From Acholoe squamosa (taxonomy: Eukaryota > Annelida > Polychaeta > Phyllodocida > Polynoidae), in assembly GCA_949317995.1 (NCBI GenBank), contig OX439041.1:7514001-7578000 (forward strand): DNA of 64,000 nucleotides. Reading direction: 5' to 3'. The notes below the pieces were generated by a model. It was not told the DNA's origin, made no database searches, and saw nothing but the letters and a program-made list of their open reading frames with translations. The stretch's first letter is position 1, and each line of letters opens with the position of its first letter. Both the position numbers and the translations under genes were made by a program. Shown here piece after piece: positions 11,540 through 22,464 of this stretch.

Positions 11540-12090
11540 TTCAGCTGTTGTCCCAGTTGACAACTGTGGCTTGTTTTGGTATTCTAGTTCACGGTTTCAC
11601 CACACAGCGCAGCACCAGCAGGGTTGGGGAATTGACAGCTCGCCATCCACGGCTTAAACTATGTCTTACCCGGGTCTGTCACCTGTAGTATGTCGTGGCC
11701 GAGCGGTCTATGCATTCAAATCCTCAGGCGGGAGGCCGCCCGGGTTCGAGTCCCGATATTGGCATAGGTTTTTTGCACAGTGCTATTCATTTGACGCTAC
11801 GATGATAACTTTTTGTCGCGGCCGGCTGACCTGTCAAAATGCATCTTGCTTTAGCCTGGCTTTACTATAGGTGATATCAGTTAAATGTAAGATTTATGAT
11901 AAAAGTAGGGGTCGGGGGAAAGCCTCTGGTTTTTAAATTTTGTTCTATCACTAGCGGTTGTCCCAATATCATTGACGACAAAAGGGGTCTCTGTGTTTGG
12001 CTTTGTGTACGACCCTAGTTCCAGACTTCCCCACCTGGCGCAGCACCTACTGACTGAGTGTAGCCTCTAGCCATAGTCTACACCCAGGGC
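11540..12090. repeat. Pair of diverged repeats flanking a tRNA-like sequence
   Basis: Two segments, about 11,540-11,680 and 11,917-12,090, share an order of short blocks: GTTGTCCCA, then TTGAC, then GCGCAGCACC, ending in a TACCCGGG/ACACCCAGGG-like block. They look like old copies of one ~150-bp repeat on either side of the tRNA-like head. A duplicate pair lies 32,874 bp to the right. Confidence 0.45.
11688..11764 (+). tRNA. tRNA-Leu-like sequence (SINE head or pseudogene)
   Basis: A good box A (TGGCCGAGCGG) and box B (GGTTCGAGTCC) are present at tRNA spacing. A variable-arm-like segment sits between them and a T run (GGTTTTTTGC) follows as a possible Pol III terminator. The overall pattern resembles a leucine tRNA, including TTCAA near the anticodon position. 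The acceptor stem does not pair and the anticodon arm is shortened, so a working tRNA is unlikely. A tRNA-derived SINE head is the simplest reading. Confidence 0.55.
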
Positions 12091-12289
12091 TTATTCTTTC
12101 TCATTCATGTATTATAATCATAGCATGGAGAAAACTCAAAATCAAAACTCAAAACATGGGCATAAATAAAAACTTGGGCATAGATATGGATAGACTAGTA
12201 TCAGCTGCCAAGATGCTATGCCTGGCATACGATACCCAAGAGAGGGGTATAGCATTACGGGCAATACTGCCTTGGCTTCAATGGTGAGT

Positions 12290-12640
12290 ACAACAAGTTT
12301 GCAGAAGAGACAGAGAAAGTTCTGAACCCTGCCCCCACCAACCCCAACCCTGATGAGAACAACCCAACCCCCAACCCTGACCCTGATGATGACAATAACC
12401 CAACCCCGATGACCCCAACCCTGACCCCATCGTCCCCGATGATGACAACAACCCTGACCCCACCAACCCTGTTGACCCTAACCCTGACCCCACCAAACCC
12501 GATGATCCCAACCCTGACCCCACCAACTCTGATGATGACAACCACCCATCCACCAACCCTGGCCCCACCAACCCCGATGATGACAACCTTGACCCCAACC
12601 CTGGCCCCACCATCCCACTATTGTTGTATGAATGTGGACC
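12290..12640 (+). repeat. Short-period coding-like repeat rich in ACCCTGACCCCACCAA
   Basis: A degenerate tandem repeat of ACCCTGACCCC, CCACCAACCC and GATGATGACAAC blocks. One plus frame stays open for about 120 codons, rich in Pro/Thr/Asn then Met/Thr. The minus frames give Gly/Val/Ser-rich runs. Open frames on both strands follow from the repeat composition. Just upstream, about 25 codons (near 12,263-12,330) read as ordinary protein and could be an exon remnant, but nothing was recognised. Confidence 0.6.
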
Positions 12641-12984
12641 ACAAGACTTGAATTGTTATTAGACATTGGTGCATGCAGGTAAATATCTATAATGTTCCCT
12701 TGATACAGACACCTTTTTGGTTCATATACCTTCTGCTGCTGGGATGTGGGATCCTTGTTCAGTCACTGCCCTGGAGTGTGGGGTCCTGTCATTTTAGTGC
12801 ACATGTTGGTGATATCACTGATATCATGGAATTGGTACATTAATATAGATCGATATAAATTTTATGCAAAAAAGGTTAGGCAGGTCCATAGATAAGGATA
12901 TGTATTTTTTAAACATCCAGCAGGATAGTGAATTCAATTTCTGGCCCTTTTGTCATCTGAATTATTGTACACATGAGTATTAAC

Positions 12985-13871
12985 ATGAAAAGTGATGTAT
13001 GTATGTTTCTATTCCTGTTGTATAGAGCCAATACCCTAATTAATGTGACCAGAACCTTAGGTTAATTGGGTTACAGAAACAGGCAAATTGTATACTAATC
13101 CCTGCAGTGCTGAAGCTTTGAAGTGGGGAAGGACCCCACAGTACATGGTGAGGACTGACTAAAGACCCCATAAGCCAGGGGGAGGACTGTCATAATATGT
13201 CTTTGTCCTTCCTACTTTAGAGCTGTCAGAGAGTAGAGAAGAGACAACATACCACAGTTGTTCATACATATCTTCTCAAAAGTTGCGTGATTATTTTTCT
13301 GTGTTTTTGACCTTATATTACCTTAATGTTCTATCCCAAAACAGACACCTTCCTGGCTCATACACCTTCTGCTCCTGGGATGTGGGATCCTTGTTCAGAC
13401 ACCACCCTGGAGTGTGGGGTCCTGCCATTTTGGTGCACATGTTGCTGAGCAGGACTGATGTACCAAACTAAGGACCATTGAGCTGACATATCAAATGCCC
13501 TCTACTGATATGTTTTATGCATGGATAACATGTTATCACCCTATGAAATACCAAAAACTTAGCAATACATGAGAATATTTTTTAAAATCTTTTATTTAGA
13601 CTGGTTGACACAAGAAGGGTCCTGTGGTCCCCTTTTCACTTGGCACCAGTGGGCATATGGTTTATGGTAGGTATCCATATCATAATGCATTGGCAGCACT
13701 TTAGTTTACAATAGAACAAATTTTTATCAAAATTAACAAATACATCAAAAATGAGACAACCAATGTCTGAAAGTGATTTTGGAAATTCTTGGACTTACAA
13801 AATACATAATCAATAGTATGAATGCACTGGGGGGGAAATGTTCTAGAAAAACACGATACATAGTAGTGCAC
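12985..13871 (+). repeat. Repeat E, left arm of a long inverted repeat
   Basis: This arm is the reverse complement of 14,744-15,545 with small indels. It includes repeat E and an inverted LINE 3' region. On the plus strand it carries TCTTTTATTTAGACTGG near 13,588; the opposite arm carries the matching AATAAA polyadenylation-like signal near 15,012. Confidence 0.8.
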
Positions 13872-13882
13872 AGGCAGAAGTA

Positions 13883-14703
13883 AAGTGTGGGGTCCCACAG
13901 GGCTCTATGCCTCTCATAAAACACCTTTTACTGCAGCCCAGCTCTAACAAAGAGACCTACATAAGCTAGTAGACTGGACAAAATTAAACCATTTGACCAT
14001 AAATATCAAAAGGACTAAAATTATGTATTTTGGCACCAATTATTCCCTTAAAAGAACAGACCCAAACACCCAGATAGTTTTGGAAAATCACACTCTTGAA
14101 ATTGCAAATTCATTTAAATATCTAGGGATGATTTTGGATGGGGAACTAAAATATGACCTTCACATAAAAGACTTAAAAGTGAAAATCGGGTATAGAATCA
14201 TACAATTAGCTAGGGTCAGAAAATATATGTGCCTGAAACAGTCAAAACAGATTCATAAATCCAAGATACTACCTTATTTTGATTATGGTGATATAATAAA
14301 TGATGGAACATCAGTGTTATTGACAGATAGACTCCAGAGACTCCAGAATAGAGCTCTTAAGATCTGCCTCAGATTGCCTCGCTTAACTTCAACTGCTACA
14401 GTACACAAAGAAGCTGAAGTAAACTATCTTGATGAGAGGAGAACCTCCCATATATTGAAATTTACGTTCAAAAAGTGTGATAGTCTAGCCAATAGGCAAA
14501 ACCCCACTAGGGCCACTAGGGCCACTAGGGCTAATGACGGACCCCTGCTCAAATATATGCATGCAAACAAACAAATAACAAGACACAGTGTTGCATATAA
14601 GGTTCAAACCCAATTGAATTATCTCCCAGTTGGGGAAAGGCTACTAGAGGATTATGAAACCTTTTGCAAAGACCAAAAACTACTCTGTAGTGTAAAAGGC
14701 TGA
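13883..14703 (+). pseudogene. Internally deleted LINE reverse-transcriptase fragment
   Basis: A CR1/L2-type non-LTR RT remnant. The conserved GVPQGS block is at 13,889-13,906. The frame from 13,993 (a TTG, not an ATG) to 14,703 then encodes the region after the active site: an N-T-K-type block (INIKRTKIMYFG), the FKYLGM thumb motif, and the C-terminal region with LQRLQNRALKICL. The YADD active-site segment between these blocks is deleted and the frame changes, so no RT activity is possible. A second copy at 46,757-47,577 has a further frameshift. It is clearly diverged from the intact LINE at 55-62 kb, so it belongs to another family. Confidence 0.85.
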
Positions 14704-14743
14704 AATATGAGTGACCCTGTTGCACAAACTCATAGAAACATAC

Positions 14744-15545
14744 TGTGCACTACTATGTATCTTGTTTTTCCCCAGTGCATTCATACTATTGATAATGTAT
14801 TTTGTAAATTCAAGAATTTCCAAAATCACTTTCAGACATTGGTTGTCTAGCTATTTTCATTTCATGTATTTGTTAATTTTGATAAAAACTTGTTCTATTG
14901 TAAACTAAAGTGCTGCCATTGCATTATGATATGAATACCTACCATAAACCAAATGCCCACTGGTGCCAAGTGAAAGGGGACCCCAGGACCCACCTTGTGT
15001 CAACCAGTCTAAATAAAAGATTTGAAAAAATCTTCTCATGTATTGCTAAGTTGTTGGTATTTCATAGGGTGATAACATGTTATCCATGCATAAAACATAT
15101 CAGTAGAAGGCATTTGATATGTCAGCTCAATGGTCCTAAGTTGGGTATATCAGTCCTGCTCAGCTACATGTGCATCAAAATGGCAGGACCCCACACTCCA
15201 GGGTGGTGACTGAACAAGGATCCCACATCCCACTTTTGAGAAGATATGTATGAACAACTGTGGTATGTTGTCTCTTCTCTACTCTCTGACAGCTCTAAAG
15301 TAGGAAGGACAAAGACATATTATGACAGTCCTCCCCCTGGCTTATGGGGTCTTTAGTCAGTCCTCACCATGTACTGTGGGGTCCTTCCCCACTTCAAAGC
15401 TTCAGCACTGCAGGGATTAGTATACAACTTGCCTGTTTCTGTGATCCAATTAACCTAACGTTCTGGTCACATTTATTAGGGTATTGGCTCTATAAGACAG
15501 GAATAGAAACATACATACATCACTTTCCATGTTACTCATAGACCC
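14744..15545 (-). repeat. Right arm of the long inverted repeat (LINE 3' UTR plus repeat E)
   Basis: Pairs with 12,985-13,871 in inverted orientation, giving a foldback with an ~870-bp loop that holds the RT fragment. It runs directly on from the LINE stop codon and contains an AATAAA near 15,012, as expected for a LINE 3' UTR. Confidence 0.8.
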
Positions 15546-15769
15546 AAAGTCTGCTCTCAATCAACATTCTCATTTTTCGTAGTTTCCATTAACAGGCATA
15601 TCCTTTGATGGTAATTCTCATGTGTACATTAATTCAGATGAGAAAAGGGCCAGAAATTGAATTCACTATCCTGCTCAGTTGCTCAGAGTTAGGGTTAGAA
15701 TTAGGGAATCTAGGCCCAATTGTCTATGGGTCTATCTACGATATTGATCCCACCATCTATTCCTTCCCA

Positions 15770-16575
15770 ATACAGACATCTTCCTTGTTCATACACCTTC
15801 TGCTCCTGGGATGTGGGATCCTTGTTCATTCACCACCCCCATTTTGGTGCACAGGTTGCTAGGCAGGACTGATATACCCAACTTAGGACCATTGAGCTGA
15901 CATATCAAATGCCCTCTACTGATATGTTTTATGCATGGATAACATGTTATCACCCTATGAATTACCAAAAACTTAGCAATACATGAGAAGATTTTTTTAA
16001 ATCTTTTATTTAGACTTGTTGACACAAGGTGGGTCCTGTGGTCCCCTTTTCACTTGGCACCAGTGGGCATTTCGTTTATGGAAGGTATTCATATTGTAAT
16101 GCATTGGCAGCACTTTAGTTTACAATAGAACAAATTTCTAACAAAATTAACAAATACTTGGTGCACATGTAGCTGAGCAGGACTGATATAGGAACATTAT
16201 AGATATTTACCTGCATGCACCAATGTCTAATAACAATTTAAGTCTTGTGGTCCACATTCATACAACAATAGTGAAGTCAATTTCTGGCCCTTTTCTCATC
16301 TGAATTTATGTGCACGTGAGTATTACCAGTCAAGGATATGTCAGTTAATGGAAACTAAAAAAATGAGAATGTTGATTGAGAGCAGACTTTGGGTCTATGA
16401 GTAACATGAAAAGTGATGTATGAATGTTTCTATTCCTGTTATATAGAGTCAATGCCTTAATTAATGTGACCAGAACCTTAGGTTAATTGGGTCGCAGAAA
16501 CAGGCAAGTTGTATACTAATCCCTGCAGTGCTGAAGCTTTGAAAAGGGAAGGACCCCACAGTACATGGTGATTTT
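15770..16575 (+). repeat. Further repeat E segments
   Basis: 15,770-16,165 matches the 13,340-13,740 part of E. 16,350-16,560 matches the 13,000-13,140 part. They are in direct orientation, next to the inverted arm ending at 15,545. They form the left end of duplicated block D1. Confidence 0.7.
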
Positions 16576-17198
16576 GGACGAGTGCTAGGCATAGCGGTTG
16601 GCGTTGAAGAAACATTTTGTTGTACGCCCGGGGTTGTATGGTATGCGGTGGAGGCCCGGGGGATGGAGGGCAAGTCCGTATGATACTGAATACAGCCACG
16701 CCCTGGCGCTCTTTTACGGTACTATGCAGGACCTTGTGTCAATGCTATTTCAATAACAGTAGGCCTATGTTCATCAATACAGACGTAAATCTAAACTTGA
16801 GTCTCTTTAAGTCTCTGCAAGTGAATTGAATGGATAAAGTCCCAGTCTATCAAGGCTGTGTGTTTGGTGACCTGATAAAACAAACATCTTTATTTGTTGA
16901 AAATTGGTTAAAAAAAAAAAAACATGTTTAAAAACCTAAAAAAATTGTTTGCAAACTTTGAAAACATGTGGGAGGTTTGATTGAGGAAAGTCCTCAGTTT
17001 GCCTGCACACAGATTCAGATCCGTGGATAATAAGAATGAGGAGGAATCTTATGGTCCTTCCCACCAGAATCATACAGATAAGAGAACTGTTATGTATTAA
17101 GGACCCGCAGCCAAAGAGAGTGACAATTTGAATATTATTAAAAAAAAATGCGGGGAGAGTTGGAACTGATATTAGAACTTACTTATTGGCTTGGTAGC
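16575..17198. other. Repeated module and poly(A)-containing spacer
   Basis: 16,575-16,830 is an inverted copy of the 4390-4572/11,132-11,440 module. It is followed by an A run at about 16,910 and AT-rich DNA to 17,198. No gene was recognised. Confidence 0.55.
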
Positions 17199-17704
17199 TT
17201 AGGGATCATTTGAAGGGGTGGTTTCCTCTCCCAAGGATTCTACCTCGATGGGTCCTTCATGAGGGGTAGAGTATGTGGAAGGCCGAGGCGCAGAAGAAGG
17301 GCGTGGCCTCGAAGTGGCAGACATCACTGGATCAGCCTCTGATCTAGGGGTTGAAGAGAAGGATCTCTTGCGAGAGCTGGGATCGTCGGAAGATTTCTGC
17401 TTCTTGGGGTGTTTTGAGGAACCTGGCTTCTTGCGATAACGCTTGGAGTGAGGGCCTGAATTGGAGGAGGATGCTGAAGACTTGGAGGGGGTCTGAGATG
17501 ACTCCTGTTGAGGCGACAAGGTCTCTGGGCTTGTCGAGGAATGGCAGCGGAAGTGAATACCTCAGTGGCTGACGCTACTGCCAGTACCTCTGATGTTATG
17601 GATTGAAGAACTGAGGAAGTCATATTTAGAGAGGCTGAGAAAGCCAGAGGAAAACCAGGAGAGGTGGTTGTTGTTGAAGACCTAGAGACTCCTGTGGTTT
17701 CCAT
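17199..17704 (-). pseudogene. Ser/Pro-rich ORF remnant, basic C-terminus (D1)
   Basis: Two adjacent minus-strand frames join near 17,540. The upstream part (17,704 to about 17,545) is Ser/Thr-rich. The downstream part (17,519-17,199) is Ser/Pro-rich with a Lys/Arg cluster (SKRYRKKPGSSKHPKKQKSS) and an acidic end. The frame break indicates decay. The duplicate at 28,139-28,477 keeps the downstream frame. No family was recognised; the composition would fit a disordered nucleic-acid-binding tail, for example of a Gag, but that is a guess. Confidence 0.4.
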
Positions 17705-18139
17705 GGGGGTGATGGAGACTTCTGTGTTGGCGCCACTCTGAGGATAATAAGAATTAAGATAGGCTTCAGGCTCAAAAGAGATGTTATAGTGTTGGGAGAC
17801 TGGTTCTGGAGCCCGAAAGGTAACATTAACATCTGAAGGTTGAGATGATGGCGGAGCTCCAAGGGTGGCCAGGGGCGCTGGTTACTGCACTGACTGCCGA
17901 AGTGGACAATCCGGGATGAGTATGGTAGTGAGGCATTGCTACCACTGGAATGTCGGTAAGGCGGGAGAAGAGAGGGATCAGGGATGTATATGTCCTTGTT
18001 TAACAGGAAGTTAAGAGCGTAAATAACATCTATATTTAGTATATTTTCTACCTATTAACTACCTATTGACTGAGAGCAGAGATTGGTTATCTACGGCAAA
18101 AGTGTTGAGGTCAGTGTCAAAACCTATTGATGGTTAATC

Positions 18140-18614
18140 TGACCAGAATGGAAGTTCAGGAAAATCGCGTGAAGATAAATCAAATTATTGAAACACTGGG
18201 AAAGTTAGTGAGTGCCTTTGAGTCTGAGGTAATGCCCTTAAGAAAGTTTTTTACGGCCATATGAGAACTAATCTGAGAAAATTGAGGGACTTGGTATCGG
18301 CAGAATCAGACTTAATGAATGAACTTTTCAGGAAGGTGGATCAATTGGCAGATTAAAAACTGACACCCACCATATTGCCCGTCCTGGAGCTGGTGCAGAT
18401 TTTAAAAGTGGTAGAGTTGGAATTACCGCCTGGATTAATGCTACCACAGGATCCTAGAGAGAGGCCTTTTTATTATTACAAGGTACCCACTACCAATACT
18501 GTAGCATTGGATAACACTCTCTTGGTGGGAGTTGAGGTGCCCCTATTGGATGTATGTGATAGGCTTGTGGACAGAGCTGGGGCCTGTATGGCGAAGAAAT
18601 TAATAAAGATGTAA
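18140..18614 (+). pseudogene. env (remnant): Baculovirus F-like env remnant
   Basis: This plus-strand relic resembles the F-type envelope protein region found in baculoviruses and errantivirus-like gypsy elements. A helical heptad-like stretch (about 18,146-18,260) changes frame near 18,262, runs into an in-frame stop near 18,355, and then continues in the same frame to 18,614. The last part (from 18,375, no ATG) carries the diagnostic order: LTPTILP, a hydrophobic helix, LPPGL, a YYY, then a VEVPLLD strand. No signal peptide, furin site, fusion peptide or membrane anchor remains, so it is a dead fragment. It is opposite in orientation to the G2 gypsy element and therefore not its env. The assignment rests on pattern recognition only. 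Confidence 0.55.
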
Positions 18615-18809
18615 ATTAATTATAATACCCGGAATAGTCCATTGACAGTATTGTAAAGGTGTTGGTACATCCCCATCTCTCCCATAAATCCCTTAGTGAC
18701 TCTATGAGGTTGTCAGTGGACTGTGAAAGTGTTAGTGCGAGTCCATCCATACCCTAGCACCCTCAGTGACTCTATAAGAGAGTCGGCAGACTGGGAAGGC
18801 ATTACTGCT

Positions 18810-19715
18810 TCACAGTATTGGTCCCTGGTTGTCCCTGAGGCCACCTGTTTAACACTGTTGGTGCCTGGTTGTCCTTAAAGCCTTCCGCTTCACAGTATTG
18901 GCCCCTGGTTGTCCTTGAAGCCACCTGCTTCACAGTATTGGTCCCTGGTTGCCCCTGAAGCCATCTGCTTATTATTGTTGGTCCCTGGTTGTCCCTGAAG
19001 GCACCTGTTTCATACTGATGGTCCCTGAGTGTCCTTGAAGCCACCAGCTTAACACTCTTGGTCCCTGGGTGTCCCTGAAGCCACCTGCTTAACACTCTTG
19101 GTCCCTGATTGTCATTGAAGCCACCTGCTTCACAGTATTGGTCCCTGGTTGTCCCTGAATCCACCTGCTTCATACTGTTGGTCTCTGGTTGTCCTTGATG
19201 CCACCTGCTTAACACTGGCAGCCCCTTCTTGTCCCTGAAGCCTGCTGCTTCACACTGTCCACCCTTGGTTGTCCCTGAAGCCACCTGCTTAACACTGTTG
19301 GTCCCTGTTTGTCCTTAAAGCCTCCTGCTTAACACTGTTTGTCCCTGGTAGTCCCTGAAGCCACCTTCTCAACACTGTTGGGCCCTGGTTTTCCATGAAG
19401 CCTCCTCCTTCATACTGTCTACCCCTGGTTGTCCTTGATGCCACCTGCTTAACACTGTCAGCCCCTTCCTGTCCCTGAAGCCTGCAGCTTCATACTGTCG
19501 GCCCCTGGTTGTCCCTGGAGACTCCAGTTACAAACTGTTGGCCCTTGCTTGTGGCATCCTTGGTATCCTTGAAGCCACCAGCTTAGCATTCTTGGTGCCT
19601 GGTTGTCCCTGAAGCTACCTGCTTTACACTCTTGGTCCGTGGGTGTCCCTGAAGCCACCAGCTTAACACTCTTGGTGCCTGGTTGTCCCTGAAGCCACCT
19701 GCTTAACCCTTTTGT
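18810..19715 (+). repeat. 40-bp minisatellite array (D1)
   Basis: About 22 units of 40 bp, consensus near GGTCCCTGGTTGTCCCTGAA then GCCACCTGCTTAACACTGTT. Three units make 120 bp, so the minus strand reads as an open 40-residue protein repeat (160 codons at 18,802-19,284). This follows from the unit lacking stops in three frames. D2 carries several more units. Confidence 0.92.
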
Positions 19716-19780
19716 GCCCAGAATTATTTTGAGAGAGCTGTTTTATTCAACATACTTGACAAAGTAGAGGATATTACCTA

Positions 19781-20132
19781 TGTAACGGTTCGTATCGACT
19801 TATATGTTGGGTGGCTCTTTGGCTCGCTTATCTTGAGATACCAACACAACAGGAGTTGTTCGGGTTGGGCAAAGCCCCAGACTCCCTACCGCTGGGGTAG
19901 GCCTTTATTCAGGATGTCAGAACATACGTCTGGGCTGGACCATGTCAAGTCCCCTTCTGTGGATCATCCGGCTTCTTAGTAGAAGCTGGACGCGAAGCAT
20001 GGTGCTGACCCCTCTTGTACCAAACGGGTATCGCGAAGCGACACCTGGTTGGCATGAAAGGAACGAGTACCACACGAGCACGTCTCTCGGATGAAGCGCA
20101 CTAATATATATACAACGATGCCGGCCCCTACA
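19781..20132 (-). mobile_element. 3' LTR of gypsy element G2 (copy D1)
   Basis: Minus strand: starts TGTAGGGGCCGG at 20,132 and ends GAACCGTTACA at 19,781, the usual TG...CA ends, 352 bp long. It contains a TATATATA stretch near its start (about 20,104-20,116) and an AATAAA near 19,905 on the sense strand. A polypurine tract abuts its start. The identical-family copy in D2 is 354 bp. Target duplication could not be established because the 5' LTR is not in the window. Confidence 0.82.
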
Positions 20133-20148
20133 CCCCCCCCCTATACTT
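20133..20148 (-). promoter_or_regulatory. Polypurine tract of G2 (D1)
   Basis: The sense strand reads TATAGGGGGGGGG immediately before the LTR start; the D2 copy reads TATAGGGGGATGG. This is the expected position for the plus-strand primer of an LTR element. Confidence 0.75.
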
Positions 20149-20774
20149 TACCTAGGGTAGGTGTTAAAAATTACCTGTTGTTAAAGTTGAAAATATGACA
20201 TTAAAGGGGCATTATAAATAATATGTACATAGTAGTAGGCATCGTCGCATGTAATCCGAAGTAACTAAACAATAACATAAATAGGAGGTGGTGCCTTATG
20301 CACCATCGACCTATGGTGGTATATTTAGGTAACAGTGTTACGAAGTTATTATAGTTATGACGTATATAAATATGTTCAGTTATATATAGAGGTTGCATGT
20401 TGTAGTATTATATACAATATGAAGTAATAGTTACCCGAGAGGTAAGGTAACCCGAAGAAAAAAAAATTTTTTCCGTTTAGTTTATACAAAAAAATATAGC
20501 TTTATAAGAAAAATAAGTTATACATAAAATATGAATTTAAGAGGTGTCCTACCGGGGTAGCAGGATCACCCTTACAAAAATACTATACTTCCGGCGAACC
20601 TGGAATGACTGGTTTCTGCAGCTCCATGCGGCGACAAATGAATGGTGGCAAGCCACGTTGCTGTATGTTGTGCCAGCCCGTCGGATCCTAATAGTCCTTT
20701 AAGAAGTTAATCTTCTGGCATAAAGTATGCCTGTACTCTCGGGTACTGGTGAGGTCAAGCCGGCAGATGGACAC
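20149..20774. other. AT-rich spacer between G2 ORF3 and its 3' LTR
   Basis: No frame of interest and no recognised motif. It is conserved in D2 with minor differences. Confidence 0.7.
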
Positions 20775-22464
20775 TTACAAGTCCTCGGACTCGTCTTCAG
20801 TGTCCATCTTCTCAGCTGGCTCTGGGTTAGTAGTGGGAGCCGAGCTGCTGCTGCTGCTTGTGGCAAGCAGCTTAAGGGCTTCAGTGCTTGGGTCACTGAG
20901 TAGATTCAGAGCACCCATGCCCTTGGAGGGACTGTCCACCGCTGCATCGGCTTCGGCACCCGAAGGGAGGACTAGAGCCGTCCCAGTCATCCAGGTGCTT
21001 GCCAAAGCAGAGGAAGAACTTCAAGTCTGCCTCCTTGTACCTATGGATGTACTTCGAGTTGGAAAGACTGCCACTGCGATGGAAAGACTGCCACTCAGCC
21101 ATCAGGTCATTCTGGATCTCTATGGTACACACGTCTCTATGGTCGACGAACGTACCAAGATCCTGAAGACCTGACAGTGTGCTGGCTATCAGTCCCATGA
21201 TGGGGAGCCGAGGGCCAGTGGATGGGGTGGTAGCTGTTGCTGGTGCAGGAGCCTCATGCAGTAACAGGCGAAGCGCCTGCAGAAGGGACCTCGGTACCCT
21301 CAACTGTAGTGCCTCCCCGGCCTCGGCTGTAGCCCGGGGGCGCTCTGGTGGATTCAACTCCACTTTCCCTTCCCGAGTCGCTGCTCGTGTAGATGCCCGC
21401 TCCTCTAGGTTGGGCTTGGCTGGTGGTAGTAGTACCAGTCGAAGCCACAACCGAGGTGGTGGCGGTCGTCCCGCTGGTGGTAACAGTGGGCGCTGCAGTA
21501 ACCGGGGTGGCTACTGTGGCTGTAGTGGGTTTGTAGGCTGCGGCCTTCGGGTCGCCCTTATCCTCTTCTTGGTAGTAGAGGGTTCGGGCTCCGCCAGAGA
21601 CACTTTTGCTCCATTCTTCTTCTTCTTCCTTCCCTTGGATGGCTGTGGCAGGGCCTCGGGGCTGGAATCCAATTTACGGGACTCCTTGTCCTCCTCCTTG
21701 AGATCAGACTTGGTCAGTGGCCCCTTCGGCGTAGGCTTACAGCTCAATTTCTTGGTCCGTCCTGATTCCACGGATGACTGTGTGACGGTGGAGTCTGTAT
21801 CCATTTCTGACTCAGATTCTCTGAGCTGGCTCGCCTTCCGGGTAATCCCTTCGGACAAAAGCACAGCTCGAGCCAAGTTCCCGTCGAGCGCCATAGCTCC
21901 CACCAACCATCTATAGTTGTGGAGCCACGACACTGGCATGTTCTAGGCTAACTCGTCCATACATGAGTCTATTACCAGAGTCTTGAAATCATCTGGGATA
22001 TTCTCGGGTTGGCCGGGCACTTCCGCTAGGGGACTGCATCCAAACATGGAAGGATGCATGGGGATGTACGTCCCCCAGCTCGTGAACACCACACCCTCGT
22101 CCTCATCCATGTGGGCGAGATGCTGGGTGCGGGTCCTGAATCCCGGAGGATACAGCGGAATGTCCATGACATCTATTCCCATTGGACAAGGCGGGTTCGC
22201 TGGACCCGGGGCTGAGGGTACTGGACCCTGATTCGGTGGAGGAGGCATCCGCTCCCTGTCTGCGACCTCAGTTGACATGGCAGAGAGAGTCTGGGCGGCT
22301 TCTTCCACTTCTGGTTCTCGTCGGAGACCAGTATTAGAGGACTCCATGGTCTCCTCTACCCGAGACGAGACCGTCGGGTCCTCGCCTTCATCGAACTCAA
22401 TGTTGGCTGTTTGATGCGCAGCGTCAATCGCCCCCTGTGCCATCACAGAGGGGCAATCTTCCAA
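20775..22464 (-). pseudogene. G2 ORF3, degraded copy (D1)
   Basis: This is the decayed counterpart of the D2 reading frames at 32,001-33,963. Starting at 22,464 it matches them until an in-frame TAG near 21,942, where D2 has a sense codon. It then lacks about 270 nt near 21,690 that D2 retains between short direct repeats. Single-base indels near 21,570 and an 11-nt deletion near 20,975 break the rest. The unbroken parts include the 173-codon opening segment and the acidic C-terminus ending EKMDTEDESEDL. Function unknown; see the D2 entries. Confidence 0.75.

Noticed and set aside
11688-11764. Functional tRNA-Leu gene
   Set aside because: The acceptor stem does not pair and the anticodon arm is truncated, although boxes A and B are good.
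12255-12613. Gly/Val-rich minus-strand proteins over the ACCCTGACCCC repeat
   Set aside because: Both strands are open because of the repeat sequence. There is no credible start and no domain.
12985-15545. A Polinton/Maverick or other long-terminal-inverted-repeat virus-like transposon
   Set aside because: The loop holds only a LINE RT remnant; no protein-primed polymerase, integrase, ATPase or capsid gene is present.
18802-19658. Long minus-strand open frames over the 40-bp minisatellite as protein genes
   Set aside because: The frames arise from repeat composition, cross array boundaries and have no start, domain or conservation beyond the repeat itself.
20749-21916. Plus-strand ORFs opposite G2 ORF3
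   Set aside because: The minus-strand frame is longer and continuous in D2 (32,491-33,963), while the plus frames are composition shadows.
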